Part shown: in pieces, positions 1 through 8,300 of the stretch | Position numbering within the stretch: the first letter of the stretch is position 1 | Layout of the letters: every line of letters starts with the position of its first letter | Assembly: GCA_007133925.1 (NCBI GenBank) | Contig: SLLU01000062.1 | Span: forward strand, 1 to 31,992 | Reading direction: 5' to 3' | DNA: 31,992 bases | DNA from: Candidatus Halarchaeoplasma halalkaliphilum | GTDB taxonomy: Archaea > Thermoplasmatota > Thermoplasmata > Halarchaeoplasmatales > Halarchaeoplasmataceae | The notes under the pieces: generated by a model | Told to the model about the DNA's origin: nothing | Database searches by the model: none | What the model saw: the letters and a program-made list of their open reading frames with translations, nothing else | Position numbers and translations under genes: made by a program

Positions 1-783
1 GTAATGGGTGCAACGGTAACCCTAAGCCGCGATGGTGATAATATCGGTACTATAGCCACCGGCGAAACGGGGCGCGCCATATTCGAAGTGGGCTTCAACC
101 CCGCTGATATCGAATTCGCCTACGTTATCGCACACGTGGATCTGGACGAAGATCACACCGGAACGTTCACTGGAGATAGATATGGCCCAATCACCATAGA
201 TATATCGGAAGACCCAGTCATTACGGAATGGGATGTTCGGGTTGGTCCCGTGCGGGACAAAGGAGGTAGCTTCGTAAGCGGGGCAACCGTGACTCTGACA
301 TGGAACCCGAGCCAGACTGCCACCACCGGTGCCAATGGCATAGCGACCTTCACCGTGGACGTGGACCCTGCCGAAACCACCTTCTCCTACAGCATCGAAC
401 ACGGTGAACTGGATGAAGCACATACAGGCTCGTTCACCGGGGATAGCTCTGCTCCCATAGTAGTGGATATCGAAGTTGATGACGACGACGATGGGCTGTT
501 GCCATTCGGAGGCATAGGTGCGGTAGTTCTCATAATCATCATAATCATCATAATCGTGGTTGTGATGATGAAGAAGAAGCCTGCAGTCGGTCCTGAAGAG
601 GACGTCTTCGAGGAAGAGATACCGGAAGAGGAACCCATCTTCGAGGAAGAAGAGGAAGAGCCTCTCTTTGAAGAAGAAGAGGAACCTGCCTTCGAGGAAG
701 AAGAGGAATTCTTTGAAGAGGAGGATGAACCCATCTTCGAGGAAGAAGAGGAACCTCTGTTCGACGAAGAAGAAGAGTTCTAA
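1..783 (+). CDS. Surface protein C-terminus with two beta repeats, membrane helix and poly-Glu cytoplasmic tail (5' end missing)
   Basis: The reading frame is open to the first base of the window, so the ATG at 4 is probably internal and the true start lies upstream. Numbering from that ATG, residues 1-70 and 92-158 are two related beta-rich repeats, sharing a GATVTL strand and an H..LDE.HTG.FTGD motif; they resemble Ig-like or carboxypeptidase-regulatory-like folds. A run of Asp follows, then a membrane helix at about 165-188 made almost only of Ile and Val, a stop-transfer KKK, and a 71-residue tail dominated by Glu. The predicted topology is ectodomain outside and acidic tail inside. The helix-coding DNA contains a short 9-nt tandem repeat near 530-556. 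The gene ends at a strong T-tract. I cannot assign a function; an S-layer-associated, adhesin-like or sensory surface protein is possible. Confidence 0.8.
   Translation, partial: VMGATVTLSRDGDNIGTIATGETGRAIFEVGFNPADIEFAYVIAHVDLDEDHTGTFTGDRYGPITIDISEDPVITEWDVRVGPVRDKGGSFVSGATVTLTWNPSQTATTGANGIATFTVDVDPAETTFSYSIEHGELDEAHTGSFTGDSSAPIVVDIEVDDDDDGLLPFGGIGAVVLIIIIIIIIVVVMMKKKPAVGPEEDVFEEEIPEEEPIFEEEEEEPLFEEEEEPAFEEEEEFFEEEDEPIFEEEEEPLFDEEEEF
580..780 (+). repeat. Glu-rich tail repeats, consensus P-[ILA]-F-E-E-E-E-E
   Basis: Residues 193-259 of the fragment form an imperfect tandem repeat of 8-10 residues: a hydrophobic pair or triplet such as PIF, PLF or PAF followed by four to six Glu. At DNA level it is a purine-rich GAA/GAG repeat with interspersed CCC/CCT and TTC codons. 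Regular spacing of aromatic residues in an acidic, probably disordered stretch suggests a multivalent binding tail. Confidence 0.85.
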
Positions 784-796
784 ACCACCCAAACCC

Positions 797-819
797 CTTT
801 CTTTTTTCTTTTTTTTTCT
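797..819 (+). terminator. T-tract terminator
   Basis: Just after the stop of the upstream gene there is CCCC followed by about 20 nearly uninterrupted T residues, with no stem-loop. This is typical of archaeal intrinsic termination. The same CCCCTT-plus-T-tract layout occurs after the substrate-binding protein gene. Confidence 0.7.
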
Positions 820-831
820 ATCTCCATGGGA

Positions 832-876
832 AAAAATAGTTATATTATACACTACTACAACACTTTATACGAGAGG
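832..876 (+). promoter_or_regulatory. TATA promoter and SD for the PQQ-repeat protein
   Basis: A-rich BRE-like bases at 832-838 precede a TATA box (tatattat, 841-848), about 40 nt before the ATG at 884. GAGAGG at 871-876 is a Shine-Dalgarno site with a 7-nt spacer. This supports the start at 884 rather than the in-frame ATG at 668, which lies inside the previous gene. Confidence 0.6.
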
Positions 877-883
877 ATTAAAA

Positions 884-2212
884 ATGACACGAAAAATCTC
901 TATGATCTTGACGATGACTATACTATCGATGTTAATATTATCTATTACAATCACCGCATCGGGTGACTCCGGGGGCCCATGGCCATACTTCGGTCACGAC
1001 TTAAGTAGTAGCAGGAGAAGCCCTTACGATACCAGCCATGTGGACGGAGCTGTCAAATGGGTTCACAATGCAACCCTGCCGCAACCGAGGGCCGCCATGC
1101 AAAGTCCAGTTATTGACAGGAACGGAAACATCTATATATCCTCCAACTCCGTCCTACATGCCCTGAATTCTAAGGGAGAGGTCCTGTGGGAATCAACAAC
1201 TCCAGAAGTTTTTATCTCCTCCTCACCTGCCTTGGGTCCTGATGGCACGGTGTATATAGGCGGTGAAGAAGGAATATTCTACGCATACAACCCACGAAAT
1301 GGTGATATACTTTGGACCTTGGACGCCGGTTCAAGGATCCTTTCAGATCCGGTCGTGAATTCCAGGAACGAGATATTTTTTGGAACAGACGATGGAGTTT
1401 TTTTCGCGGTTGATGGTAACCAGCGAAGGGTTTTGTGGAATTTCACCGTTAAACAACCTCAAGATGGAAGGAATGCAGATATCGTTTCTTCACCTGCCAT
1501 AGCTAATGACGGGACAATATACTTTGGATCTTACAATGGATATCTCTATTCTCTGGATGAGGACGGGAACCTGTTATGGGAGGAATGGTTGGGGCAGGAA
1601 GGTATCATCTCGTCTCCTTCTATAGCAAATGACGGAACCATATACGTAGGCTTCATCGACGGGTTATACGCCTTCAACCCGGATGGTAGCTTGAAATGGA
1701 CATTTCAACTCGAGGATCCTATCACCGGAGAATTATACGGTGTTATGGGGTCCGCCGCTATAGACCGGGACGGAACCATATACTTTGGGTCCTATGAAAG
1801 TACCATGTCCGGTGGAGTCCTCGTACCCCAGGGCAGCATCTATGCATTGCACCCGAACGGAGAGCTGAAATGGAGAGTGGTCACCGATGGGGCATTCGCA
1901 TACTCATCACCAGCCATAGGTGGAGACGGAACCATATACATAGGAAGCACTCATGATACCTTTTTCTATGCAATTAACTCGGATGGTAGTTTGAAGTGGT
2001 TCTTCGACACCGGGAGTTCCATGGACTTTTCTTCACCCGCCATAGGTATGGATGGGACGGTCTATGTGGGAAACAATAGAGGATCCATTTATGCATTCAC
2101 GGGAGAGCCAAGGGAAAGTGAGATGAATTGGTTAGTCATAGGAGCTGTGGTGTGCATCGTCGCATGTGTAGCCCTAGGAACAATATATACAAAAAAAAGG
2201 AATAAGGACTGA
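884..2212 (+). CDS. Secreted, membrane-anchored PQQ-type beta-propeller protein
   Basis: The protein has 442 residues. A Sec signal peptide (MTRKISM then a hydrophobic stretch ending near TASG) is followed by eight blade repeats of about 40 residues. Each has the PQQ/YWTD-like signature DGT[IV]Y.G....[IL]YA[LF]..[DN]G.L.W; a longer sixth blade contains an extra glycine-rich loop. A C-terminal helix (WLVIGAVVCIVACVALGTIY) and a KKRNK stop-transfer anchor it, with the propeller outside. Archaeal proteins of this kind (PQQ-like repeat family, related in fold to BamB and quinoprotein dehydrogenases) usually have no demonstrated enzyme activity, and I see no evident cofactor site. It probably acts as a surface binding scaffold. 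The gene ends 6 nt before a convergent gene. Confidence 0.9.
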   Translation: MTRKISMILTMTILSMLILSITITASGDSGGPWPYFGHDLSSSRRSPYDTSHVDGAVKWVHNATLPQPRAAMQSPVIDRNGNIYISSNSVLHALNSKGEVLWESTTPEVFISSSPALGPDGTVYIGGEEGIFYAYNPRNGDILWTLDAGSRILSDPVVNSRNEIFFGTDDGVFFAVDGNQRRVLWNFTVKQPQDGRNADIVSSPAIANDGTIYFGSYNGYLYSLDEDGNLLWEEWLGQEGIISSPSIANDGTIYVGFIDGLYAFNPDGSLKWTFQLEDPITGELYGVMGSAAIDRDGTIYFGSYESTMSGGVLVPQGSIYALHPNGELKWRVVTDGAFAYSSPAIGGDGTIYIGSTHDTFFYAINSDGSLKWFFDTGSSMDFSSPAIGMDGTVYVGNNRGSIYAFTGEPRESEMNWLVIGAVVCIVACVALGTIYTKKRNKD

Positions 2213-2218
2213 ACTTTA

Positions 2219-2665
2219 TCAAAACCTACGGCCCCAATTGCCTATCATCATACTGTATATGTTCATGCGGTATTCCTTCTTTAAAATATCTTCGGAGAAC
2301 CGTTTTGATTCATCCAACGATAGTTTGCACACATCCTTTGGTATACCCTCCACCATAGGTCCGATGTCGTTCTTGCTTTCGACCATGATGGTATATATTT
2401 CGGAACCATTGGCCCGACCGTACTCAATCTCGTTCCAAACTAGATAGGTCAATTTTTTACTCACGCACATACCGATGATCGCTTCAGCCTCACATATCTT
2501 TTTTTTCATATCATCTCTTAAACCAAAGTTAGCAGGGTTGATGATCTTCTTTACGTTGAGCTGGTGAAATCGAGAGATGCATTCTTTTTCTGTTTCTGTT
2601 CGAAAAGTGAACGTGGGATGGCTAAAATAAACCACCTTACCCATGAGATCTTTTTTTTCTGCCAT
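2219..2665 (-). CDS. Small nucleoside 2-deoxyribosyltransferase-like protein
   Basis: This is a 148-residue soluble protein. It begins with a beta strand and VVYFSHP, has NPANFG in the middle, then a segment (ICEAEAIIGMCVSKKLTYL) leading to VWNEIEYGRANG and IYTIMVES. That arrangement recalls Rossmann-like nucleoside 2-deoxyribosyltransferase and DUF4406-type proteins, where an acidic residue in an E(I/M)xxA-like helix is catalytic; here the candidate is the Glu of NEIEYG. The substrate cannot be read from sequence. It is the last gene of the dpp-type operon. ATG at 2665 lies 2 nt after the preceding stop (TGA AC ATG); an in-frame GTG at 2671 would overlap that stop by 4 nt and is less likely, since a GGGATGA SD-like site suits the ATG. 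Confidence 0.6.
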   Translation of the reverse strand: MAEKKDLMGKVVYFSHPTFTFRTETEKECISRFHQLNVKKIINPANFGLRDDMKKKICEAEAIIGMCVSKKLTYLVWNEIEYGRANGSEIYTIMVESKNDIGPMVEGIPKDVCKLSLDESKRFSEDILKKEYRMNIYSMMIGNWGRRF

Positions 2666-2667
2666 GT

Positions 2668-3243
2668 TCACTCATCCCAAGGCGGCTCATAGGTCTCATC
2701 TTCATCCCACATATCATGTACCATCAAATCTAATGCACCCTTATATCCTTTGTTTATCAAAAATAAGCCATAGATCAGAAGTATCACCGCAGGTATAAAT
2801 AAGAGGGAATAAGGGTATCCAGTATATTCAACATTGTGTTCCATGACCACTACACCGGGACCCGTAAAGTCCTCTATAAATAGCCAGTTAGCATCAGTAG
2901 GCAGATCCAGATAACGTTCGTCGGTGGGTGAATTCATAGTAAACCGTTCCATAGGCGGTTTGTCAAGATCCAGATCCTCCCGGATCACGATTCGGATGTT
3001 ACCTTCACCAACGTAGGTCAGATGTAATTCGTTTGTGATGGCATTGTAGGGTACTGCTATTCTTGCATATTTAATATCAGATGATCCATGGAATTCCATG
3101 ACAGTTTCCCGAGTCTCCAAAGAAGGGTAGATAGATGCAAAAGATAGTATGACCGCTAAGATCATAGCTAAAAAGCCGAACCAGAACTGGCGGGTGCCTA
3201 TGAGATACCTCCAGACGTTAGGGCTACTATCTTTTTCTTTCAT
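2668..3243 (-). CDS. Two-helix membrane protein of the peptide transporter operon
   Basis: The protein has 191 residues. A short cytoplasmic N-terminus is followed by a first helix at about 20-42 (FWFGFLAMILAVILSFASIY), an extracytoplasmic domain of about 100 residues rich in beta strands, a second helix at about 146-166 and an acidic cytoplasmic C-terminus ending in EPPWDE. I do not recognise a family. It starts 27 nt after the stop of the DppF-like ATPase and is followed with almost no gap by the deoxyribosyltransferase-like gene, so co-transcription with the transporter is very likely. It could be an accessory subunit that contacts the permeases or the binding protein; that is inference from position and topology. 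No clear SD precedes its ATG. Confidence 0.7.
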   Translation of the reverse strand: MKEKDSSPNVWRYLIGTRQFWFGFLAMILAVILSFASIYPSLETRETVMEFHGSSDIKYARIAVPYNAITNELHLTYVGEGNIRIVIREDLDLDKPPMERFTMNSPTDERYLDLPTDANWLFIEDFTGPGVVVMEHNVEYTGYPYSLLFIPAVILLIYGLFLINKGYKGALDLMVHDMWDEDETYEPPWDE

Positions 3244-3270
3244 GAATGTGATGGTTTCATTGATATGGTA

Positions 3271-4362
3271 TCAGTAGCTAATGTCCTCGGGTTTAATCTC
3301 CTCTACCTTTTCTGCCTTGCCGCCTTCACCAAGTTTGATTACCCTCAACTTGTACTCTATATCTCCGGCAAAGTGACATTTGGCTTTATGACCCTTCTCT
3401 AGGGGTTCTTTGTTTGACGGGGGAGTTTTCTTGCAGATATCCTTGGTATATGGACATCTTGTGTGGAACCTGCATCCTTGAGGAACGTTCGTTCCCGAGG
3501 GTATCTCACCCTTGATCGGTATCTCCTTTACCCTGTCGAGCCGATCTGGCTCCGGCTCCGGTACCGCGGTCAGAAGAGCTTGGGTATAAGGATGTATCGG
3601 GTTGTCCAGCACCTGCGCCACGGGACCCTGTTCCACTATATCACCCAGGTACATGACACCTATGTAATCCGTAAAGAAACGGGTTGTGGATATATCGTGG
3701 GTGATGTAAAGGAATGTTAGATCCTGTATCTCTATAAGGTCTTTCATCAAGTTCAGTAACTCAGCACGAACTGAAACATCAAGCATGGATACCGGCTCAT
3801 CGGCCACTATGAAATCGGGGTTCAGTATCAAACACCTTGCGATGGCCACCCTCTGCCTTTGTCCCCCGGATAACATATGGGGATACCTGTCTATGAACTC
3901 ATCGGGAGGAGTCAATCTAACGTCTTCAAGGGCTTTTTCTATCAGTGCCCGCCTTTCGTCCATGGTATCTCCTATTTTGTGTATCAGAAGTGGCTCCTCC
4001 AATATATCATAGACTTTGAATCGTGGATCCAATGAAGAAAATGGGTCCTGGTAGATCATCTGGGCCATCCTTCGATAAGCTTTGATACCCCGTTTATCAT
4101 TCAATTTGGTGACGTCCTGGCCCTTAACATAGAGCTCTCCTGAAGTGGCATCTAGCAATTTCATGACCAGCTTGCCAACGGTAGTTTTTCCACAGCCGGA
4201 TTCCCCTACCAAACCCATGGACTTCCTTTCATATATGTCAAAATCTATTCCGTCCACCGCTTTTACCTTCAACTTGGGTTTTTTACGCAAGGATTGCATG
4301 AATGATTGACTGATCTCGAACTCCTTTCTTAATTTCCTAGCTTTTACAATGGTTTGAGGCAT
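3271..4362 (-). CDS. dppF: Oligopeptide/dipeptide ABC transporter ATPase, DppF/OppF type
   Basis: This 363-residue cytoplasmic protein is one of the two nucleotide-binding subunits of the peptide importer. Walker A is GESGCGKTT (53-61), the signature is LSGGQRQRVAIAR (from 164), Walker B is FIVADE (184-189) and the switch His is H222. The C-terminal oligopeptide-transporter domain has GCRFHTRCPYTKDIC with cysteines 297, 303, 310 and 329, the four-Cys pattern that in related DppD/F and OppD/F subunits can hold an iron-sulfur cluster. The stretch SFMQSLRKKPKLKVKAVDG, before the first ABC strand, is a common DppF-type insertion. ATG at 4362 is preferred (GGAGATGA upstream, 2 nt after the previous stop); a TTG at 4368 is the alternative. 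Confidence 0.95.
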   Translation of the reverse strand: MPQTIVKARKLRKEFEISQSFMQSLRKKPKLKVKAVDGIDFDIYERKSMGLVGESGCGKTTVGKLVMKLLDATSGELYVKGQDVTKLNDKRGIKAYRRMAQMIYQDPFSSLDPRFKVYDILEEPLLIHKIGDTMDERRALIEKALEDVRLTPPDEFIDRYPHMLSGGQRQRVAIARCLILNPDFIVADEPVSMLDVSVRAELLNLMKDLIEIQDLTFLYITHDISTTRFFTDYIGVMYLGDIVEQGPVAQVLDNPIHPYTQALLTAVPEPEPDRLDRVKEIPIKGEIPSGTNVPQGCRFHTRCPYTKDICKKTPPSNKEPLEKGHKAKCHFAGDIEYKLRVIKLGEGGKAEKVEEIKPEDISY

Positions 4363-4364
4363 GT

Positions 4365-5333
4365 TCAATCATCTCCATAAAGGTGACATCTGACCATAAC
4401 ACCGTCTTCAAAATATTCCTTAGGTTCAACCTGACTGCATTTAGCGAAGGCATGCTCGCATCTTGGGTGGAATCTGCATCCCTTCGGTGGATTAGTTAGC
4501 TCTGGGGGTGCACCGGGTATATATTCCAATCGATCTATATCCTTGTGCAATCTAGGTATCGCTGCGATGAGCTTCTGGGTGTATGGATGTCTTGGATTCT
4601 TGTATATTCTGGAAGCAGAGCCGTGCTCTACTATCCATCCGGCATACATTATGGCCAAATTATCGGATATCTCTGCTAAGATGCTCAAGTCGTGGGTGAT
4701 GAATATCATCCCGTTGTTCAACTCCTTTTTCAATCGTTTAAGATCGTTCATTATCCTTGCTTCCACAACCACATCCAAAGCGGTCGTCGGTTCGTCGAAT
4801 ATGACCAGATCAGGTTCAAGCAATAGGGCCGTGGCGATAACTATCCTCTGTTTCTGTCCACCACTCAACTCATGGGGATACCTGTAAAACAACTCCGGAT
4901 CAAGATCCACCATGTCCAAGTAACGCATACATATCTCATCCGCCTTCTGCCCCCGTATATCCTTGTGATACTTTAAAGGCTCTTTCATCTGATAACCCAC
5001 GGTGTAAACCGGTGTCATTATGTCCATGGCACCTTGGAACACCATGGATATCTTCTGCCATCTCAATTTACGCCTTGCATCCTTTTCACTGAGTTGTGCT
5101 ACGTCCAAGCCGCCTATCTTGATGCTTCCTTTCACGATCTTACCAGGGGGTTGAACCATCCTAAGAAGAGAAAGTGCCATGGTACTTTTACCACAACCGC
5201 TCTCTCCGGCCACACCCAAGGATTCACCGCCGTTGATATCAAAATTTGTATCATCAAGGGCTTTTACGACTCCTTTGCTTGTAAAGTAATGCGTGCTCAA
5301 GTCCTTTACGCTGAGTATTCTCTTCGTGCTCAT
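4365..5333 (-). CDS. dppD: Oligopeptide/dipeptide ABC transporter ATPase, DppD/OppD type
   Basis: This 322-residue protein is the second nucleotide-binding subunit. Walker A is GESGCGKST (43-51), the signature LSGGQKQRIVIA (156-167), Walker B LVIFDE (176-181) with the D-loop ALD, and H214 the switch His. The C-terminal RHPYTQKLIAAIP and GCRFHPRC motifs are diagnostic of the oligopeptide/dipeptide importer class; cysteines 286, 292, 299 and 316 match the DppF-like partner. It starts with ATG 4 nt after the permease stop, with GAGATGATC as SD. The usual Q-loop QDP is changed to FQGAMD, which is common for OppD/DppD. Confidence 0.95.
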   Translation of the reverse strand: MSTKRILSVKDLSTHYFTSKGVVKALDDTNFDINGGESLGVAGESGCGKSTMALSLLRMVQPPGKIVKGSIKIGGLDVAQLSEKDARRKLRWQKISMVFQGAMDIMTPVYTVGYQMKEPLKYHKDIRGQKADEICMRYLDMVDLDPELFYRYPHELSGGQKQRIVIATALLLEPDLVIFDEPTTALDVVVEARIMNDLKRLKKELNNGMIFITHDLSILAEISDNLAIMYAGWIVEHGSASRIYKNPRHPYTQKLIAAIPRLHKDIDRLEYIPGAPPELTNPPKGCRFHPRCEHAFAKCSQVEPKEYFEDGVMVRCHLYGDD

Positions 5334-5337
5334 GTGA

Positions 5338-8300
5338 TCATCTCTGCCTCATCTTGGGGTTGATTACACGTTCAAACGCCATACCTGTAGTGATGAATCC
5401 GAAGCCTAGTAGCGTTATTCCGAAACCTGGTAACAGGACCCACCACCATTCACCAGCGATCGTTGCGGCACCTGCGTGGGCCTCAGAGAGCATTATACCC
5501 CATGTAACAACGTTCGGGTCACCCAATCCGAGTACACTCAAACCTGCTTCAGTTATGATGATACCGGGTATGATCAATGCACCCTCTGCTATTGCATAGG
5601 GTAACAATTGTGGTATCATATGTTTGGTAATAACACGTCCACCGCTTGAACCAAGTGACTGGGCCGCTTCTATGTACGTATCCTGACGGATCTGTATGCC
5701 TCTGGCACGTATGATCTTGGCCAGGCCTACCCATCCTAAAGCGGTATATATGGCGATGAATATCCATATGGACCTACCCATGGTGATAAGTGTTAATAAT
5801 AATATTGGAAACAGAGGGATACCTATCAATATCTCGTTGATCCTTTGCATGATCTCATCAACCCAGCCACCGTAGTACGCACTGGTCATCCCATATAACA
5901 AAGCTAGACATACGGTGGTTATTGATATTATTCCTCCGATTATCAAGGCCCATCTCGCACCCCAAACCCAGCCGAGTGCAATGTCTCTTCCTGAAGAATC
6001 CGTTCCCATCAAGCCGTATTTTCTTCCGCTGAATATCACCCTGGTGGACTCCTCATCCAGTTCTGTACTTCCGGAAGCCCAAACATTTAACGTATACGTT
6101 CCTTTCAAGGATTCGGGATCTTCGAAAATGTTTCCGTCTGCCTTAGCAAAGGGAACCATCTCGGGATCTATCTGATATCGGGTTGGTGTTGGTATATCTT
6201 CAGAGTGGAAATCCAAACCGAAATTGTATACCGTTTGACGACCCTCGGTGGAACGTAGGGTAAACACGTGGGAATAGGAATCCAATCTGTAGACCTCCAT
6301 TCCTGAATTTTTAAGATATATCATGTACCCCATATCATCCTGCAGATGCCACAAGGTCCGCTCTTCATTATATGTCCGTATCCGTATGCTATCCCCTGTG
6401 ATTTGAAGGCCATTTTCATCAAAGAGAGATACTAGATCTCCCGATATCGGTTCGACCCATCGACCTAGTGGTTGATCCATAGGTACATATTCACCAGGGA
6501 TCATAGAGGTAACCAATCCCATCAATTCTTCGCCGGTATCCTCTATGAAGTATCGGACGTCTCCGTCTCTTATCTGCCAAAATTCCCCTTCTTGTCCGAG
6601 AACTCGGGCTTCTCCTGAAAGTGTGATTCCATAATCCGAAAACAGGTCTATCACGGCCGGGTGGGCAACTCCGGTCTCGAAGAAACGTTCGTAATCCAAA
6701 AAGAAGTGGATTTCGTCCCTTATCGCCAGCTCCACATTATATTCAAAACCCTCAGTTTCCGTTATAATATATTCCATAATCCGGTCTTCTATGATCCAAC
6801 CTTCATCCGTAGGAGTTGTAACGGATATGGCGGAGAGATGTATCTCATTTTCGCTAAATTCATGTTCCAGACCCGCTTGTGGGGGAAGTGTGAATGTGAA
6901 CCTTGATACTATAGAGATCTCCACGTTGAGTTCTGGGTCTATATCAAAAATGAAAATTTCGTCGGTGATCCGCCATCCGTCTTCTGTCGTGTTGAACTCC
7001 ACATCAAAAGAAAAGGTTATATCATGTTTCCTGAACGCATCGGTTATGTTCATATGGATATCATCATCTTCGGACTCTACGAGATGAGATATCTCCACAC
7101 CTTCCATTTGGAAAGATTTGGTTTCTACATATACATCCATGTTTCCGTCGATGCGATACAGGTATTCGGAATCGCTGATGATCCAGCCTCCGTTATCTTC
7201 GGATATCTTCGCATCTGTGCTAAAGGAGATCCCCTGACCCTCAAAAGCATCGGTAACATTTACGTGGATACGTTCATCCACAATAGATTGTTCCAGATCA
7301 GATTCAATTGTGGGATCCAGTGTGAACAAGACTCCGTCTTTTAGTTCGATATCCGTATACATAAGATAATCCAAAATGGGACTCTCATAGATGTGGTATT
7401 CAAATAGCACATCGTCAACATACCATTCATCGTTGGATTCGGATATGTTCGCATGATCTGTCAATGGAAAATCATTTGTAGCAAATATACTCCTTAATCG
7501 ACTTAGGTCACTGAAATACATGTCAAAAAGTGTTTCCTTCATGTCAAAGTTAAAAATATCTCCCCGATCCAATTCGATACTCACCGTTAGGTCTGAATCT
7601 ATATTGAAGAGGAATGGTTTATCTTGGATGACCCAGCCGTCCTCGTGGGCTATTATAGTTCTAAAACGGGAGAGATCTGCATTGACGTCTCTAAAGGCAT
7701 TTGTGATATTGTGATGGATCTGATCATCCTCAACAGATCGCTCCAGATCGTCCCTGAGGTCGGGATCGAGTTGAAAGGTATCTACGATTGCGGGAACCAC
7801 ATCAAGGTATAACCCTTCATCCGTATCAAAAACATCGTATGTATAGATTCCATCTTCTACTATCCAATTATCCCCTAAAGCGGTCACTATTGCCTGGGTT
7901 CTTAGTGTTATACCGTAGGTCCCGAAGGCAGCTATCAAAGCACTGGTGGCCGGACCTTCCTGCATGTATCCTTCCTTGGCAAATTCGCCTAGTTCGAAAT
8001 CAAAAGCCTCATCGCCCCGATAAACGTATTCAAACCGTTCTCTAACGGATACTCTATCACCGGTAAGGAAATAGATTTCATGACCGTCAGGCCGCTCCAG
8101 ATTTACTGTGAGTCTTACTTGAGGTACATTACTGCTCCCCTGGACCCTTAATCGGATATCGTTTATTGGTCTATCGTAATCATTTTCATACGTAAATGTA
8201 AATCTGTCCATGCCAGGTTCGAATCCACCATCGGGCTCATCCCTTATATCATGAGGGGCCCAGGTACCTCGCTGCAAATATTCAGCCCATGTAGGTATTG

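Noticed and set aside
387..734. Minus-strand poly-Ser reading frame
   Set aside because: The serine runs are the antisense reading of the GAAGAG codons of the Glu-rich tail in another frame.
22..852. Long minus-strand reading frame (276 codons) opposite the Glu-tail gene
   Set aside because: It is the antisense of a biased coding sequence; its product is rich in Phe/Leu runs that mirror the GAA/GAG repeat, and it has no domain or SD. The plus-strand protein has clear repeats, helix and tail.
668..883. Upstream extension of the PQQ-repeat protein to the ATG at 668
   Set aside because: The extension overlaps the preceding gene and reads through its terminator; a signal peptide, SD and TATA all support the start at 884.
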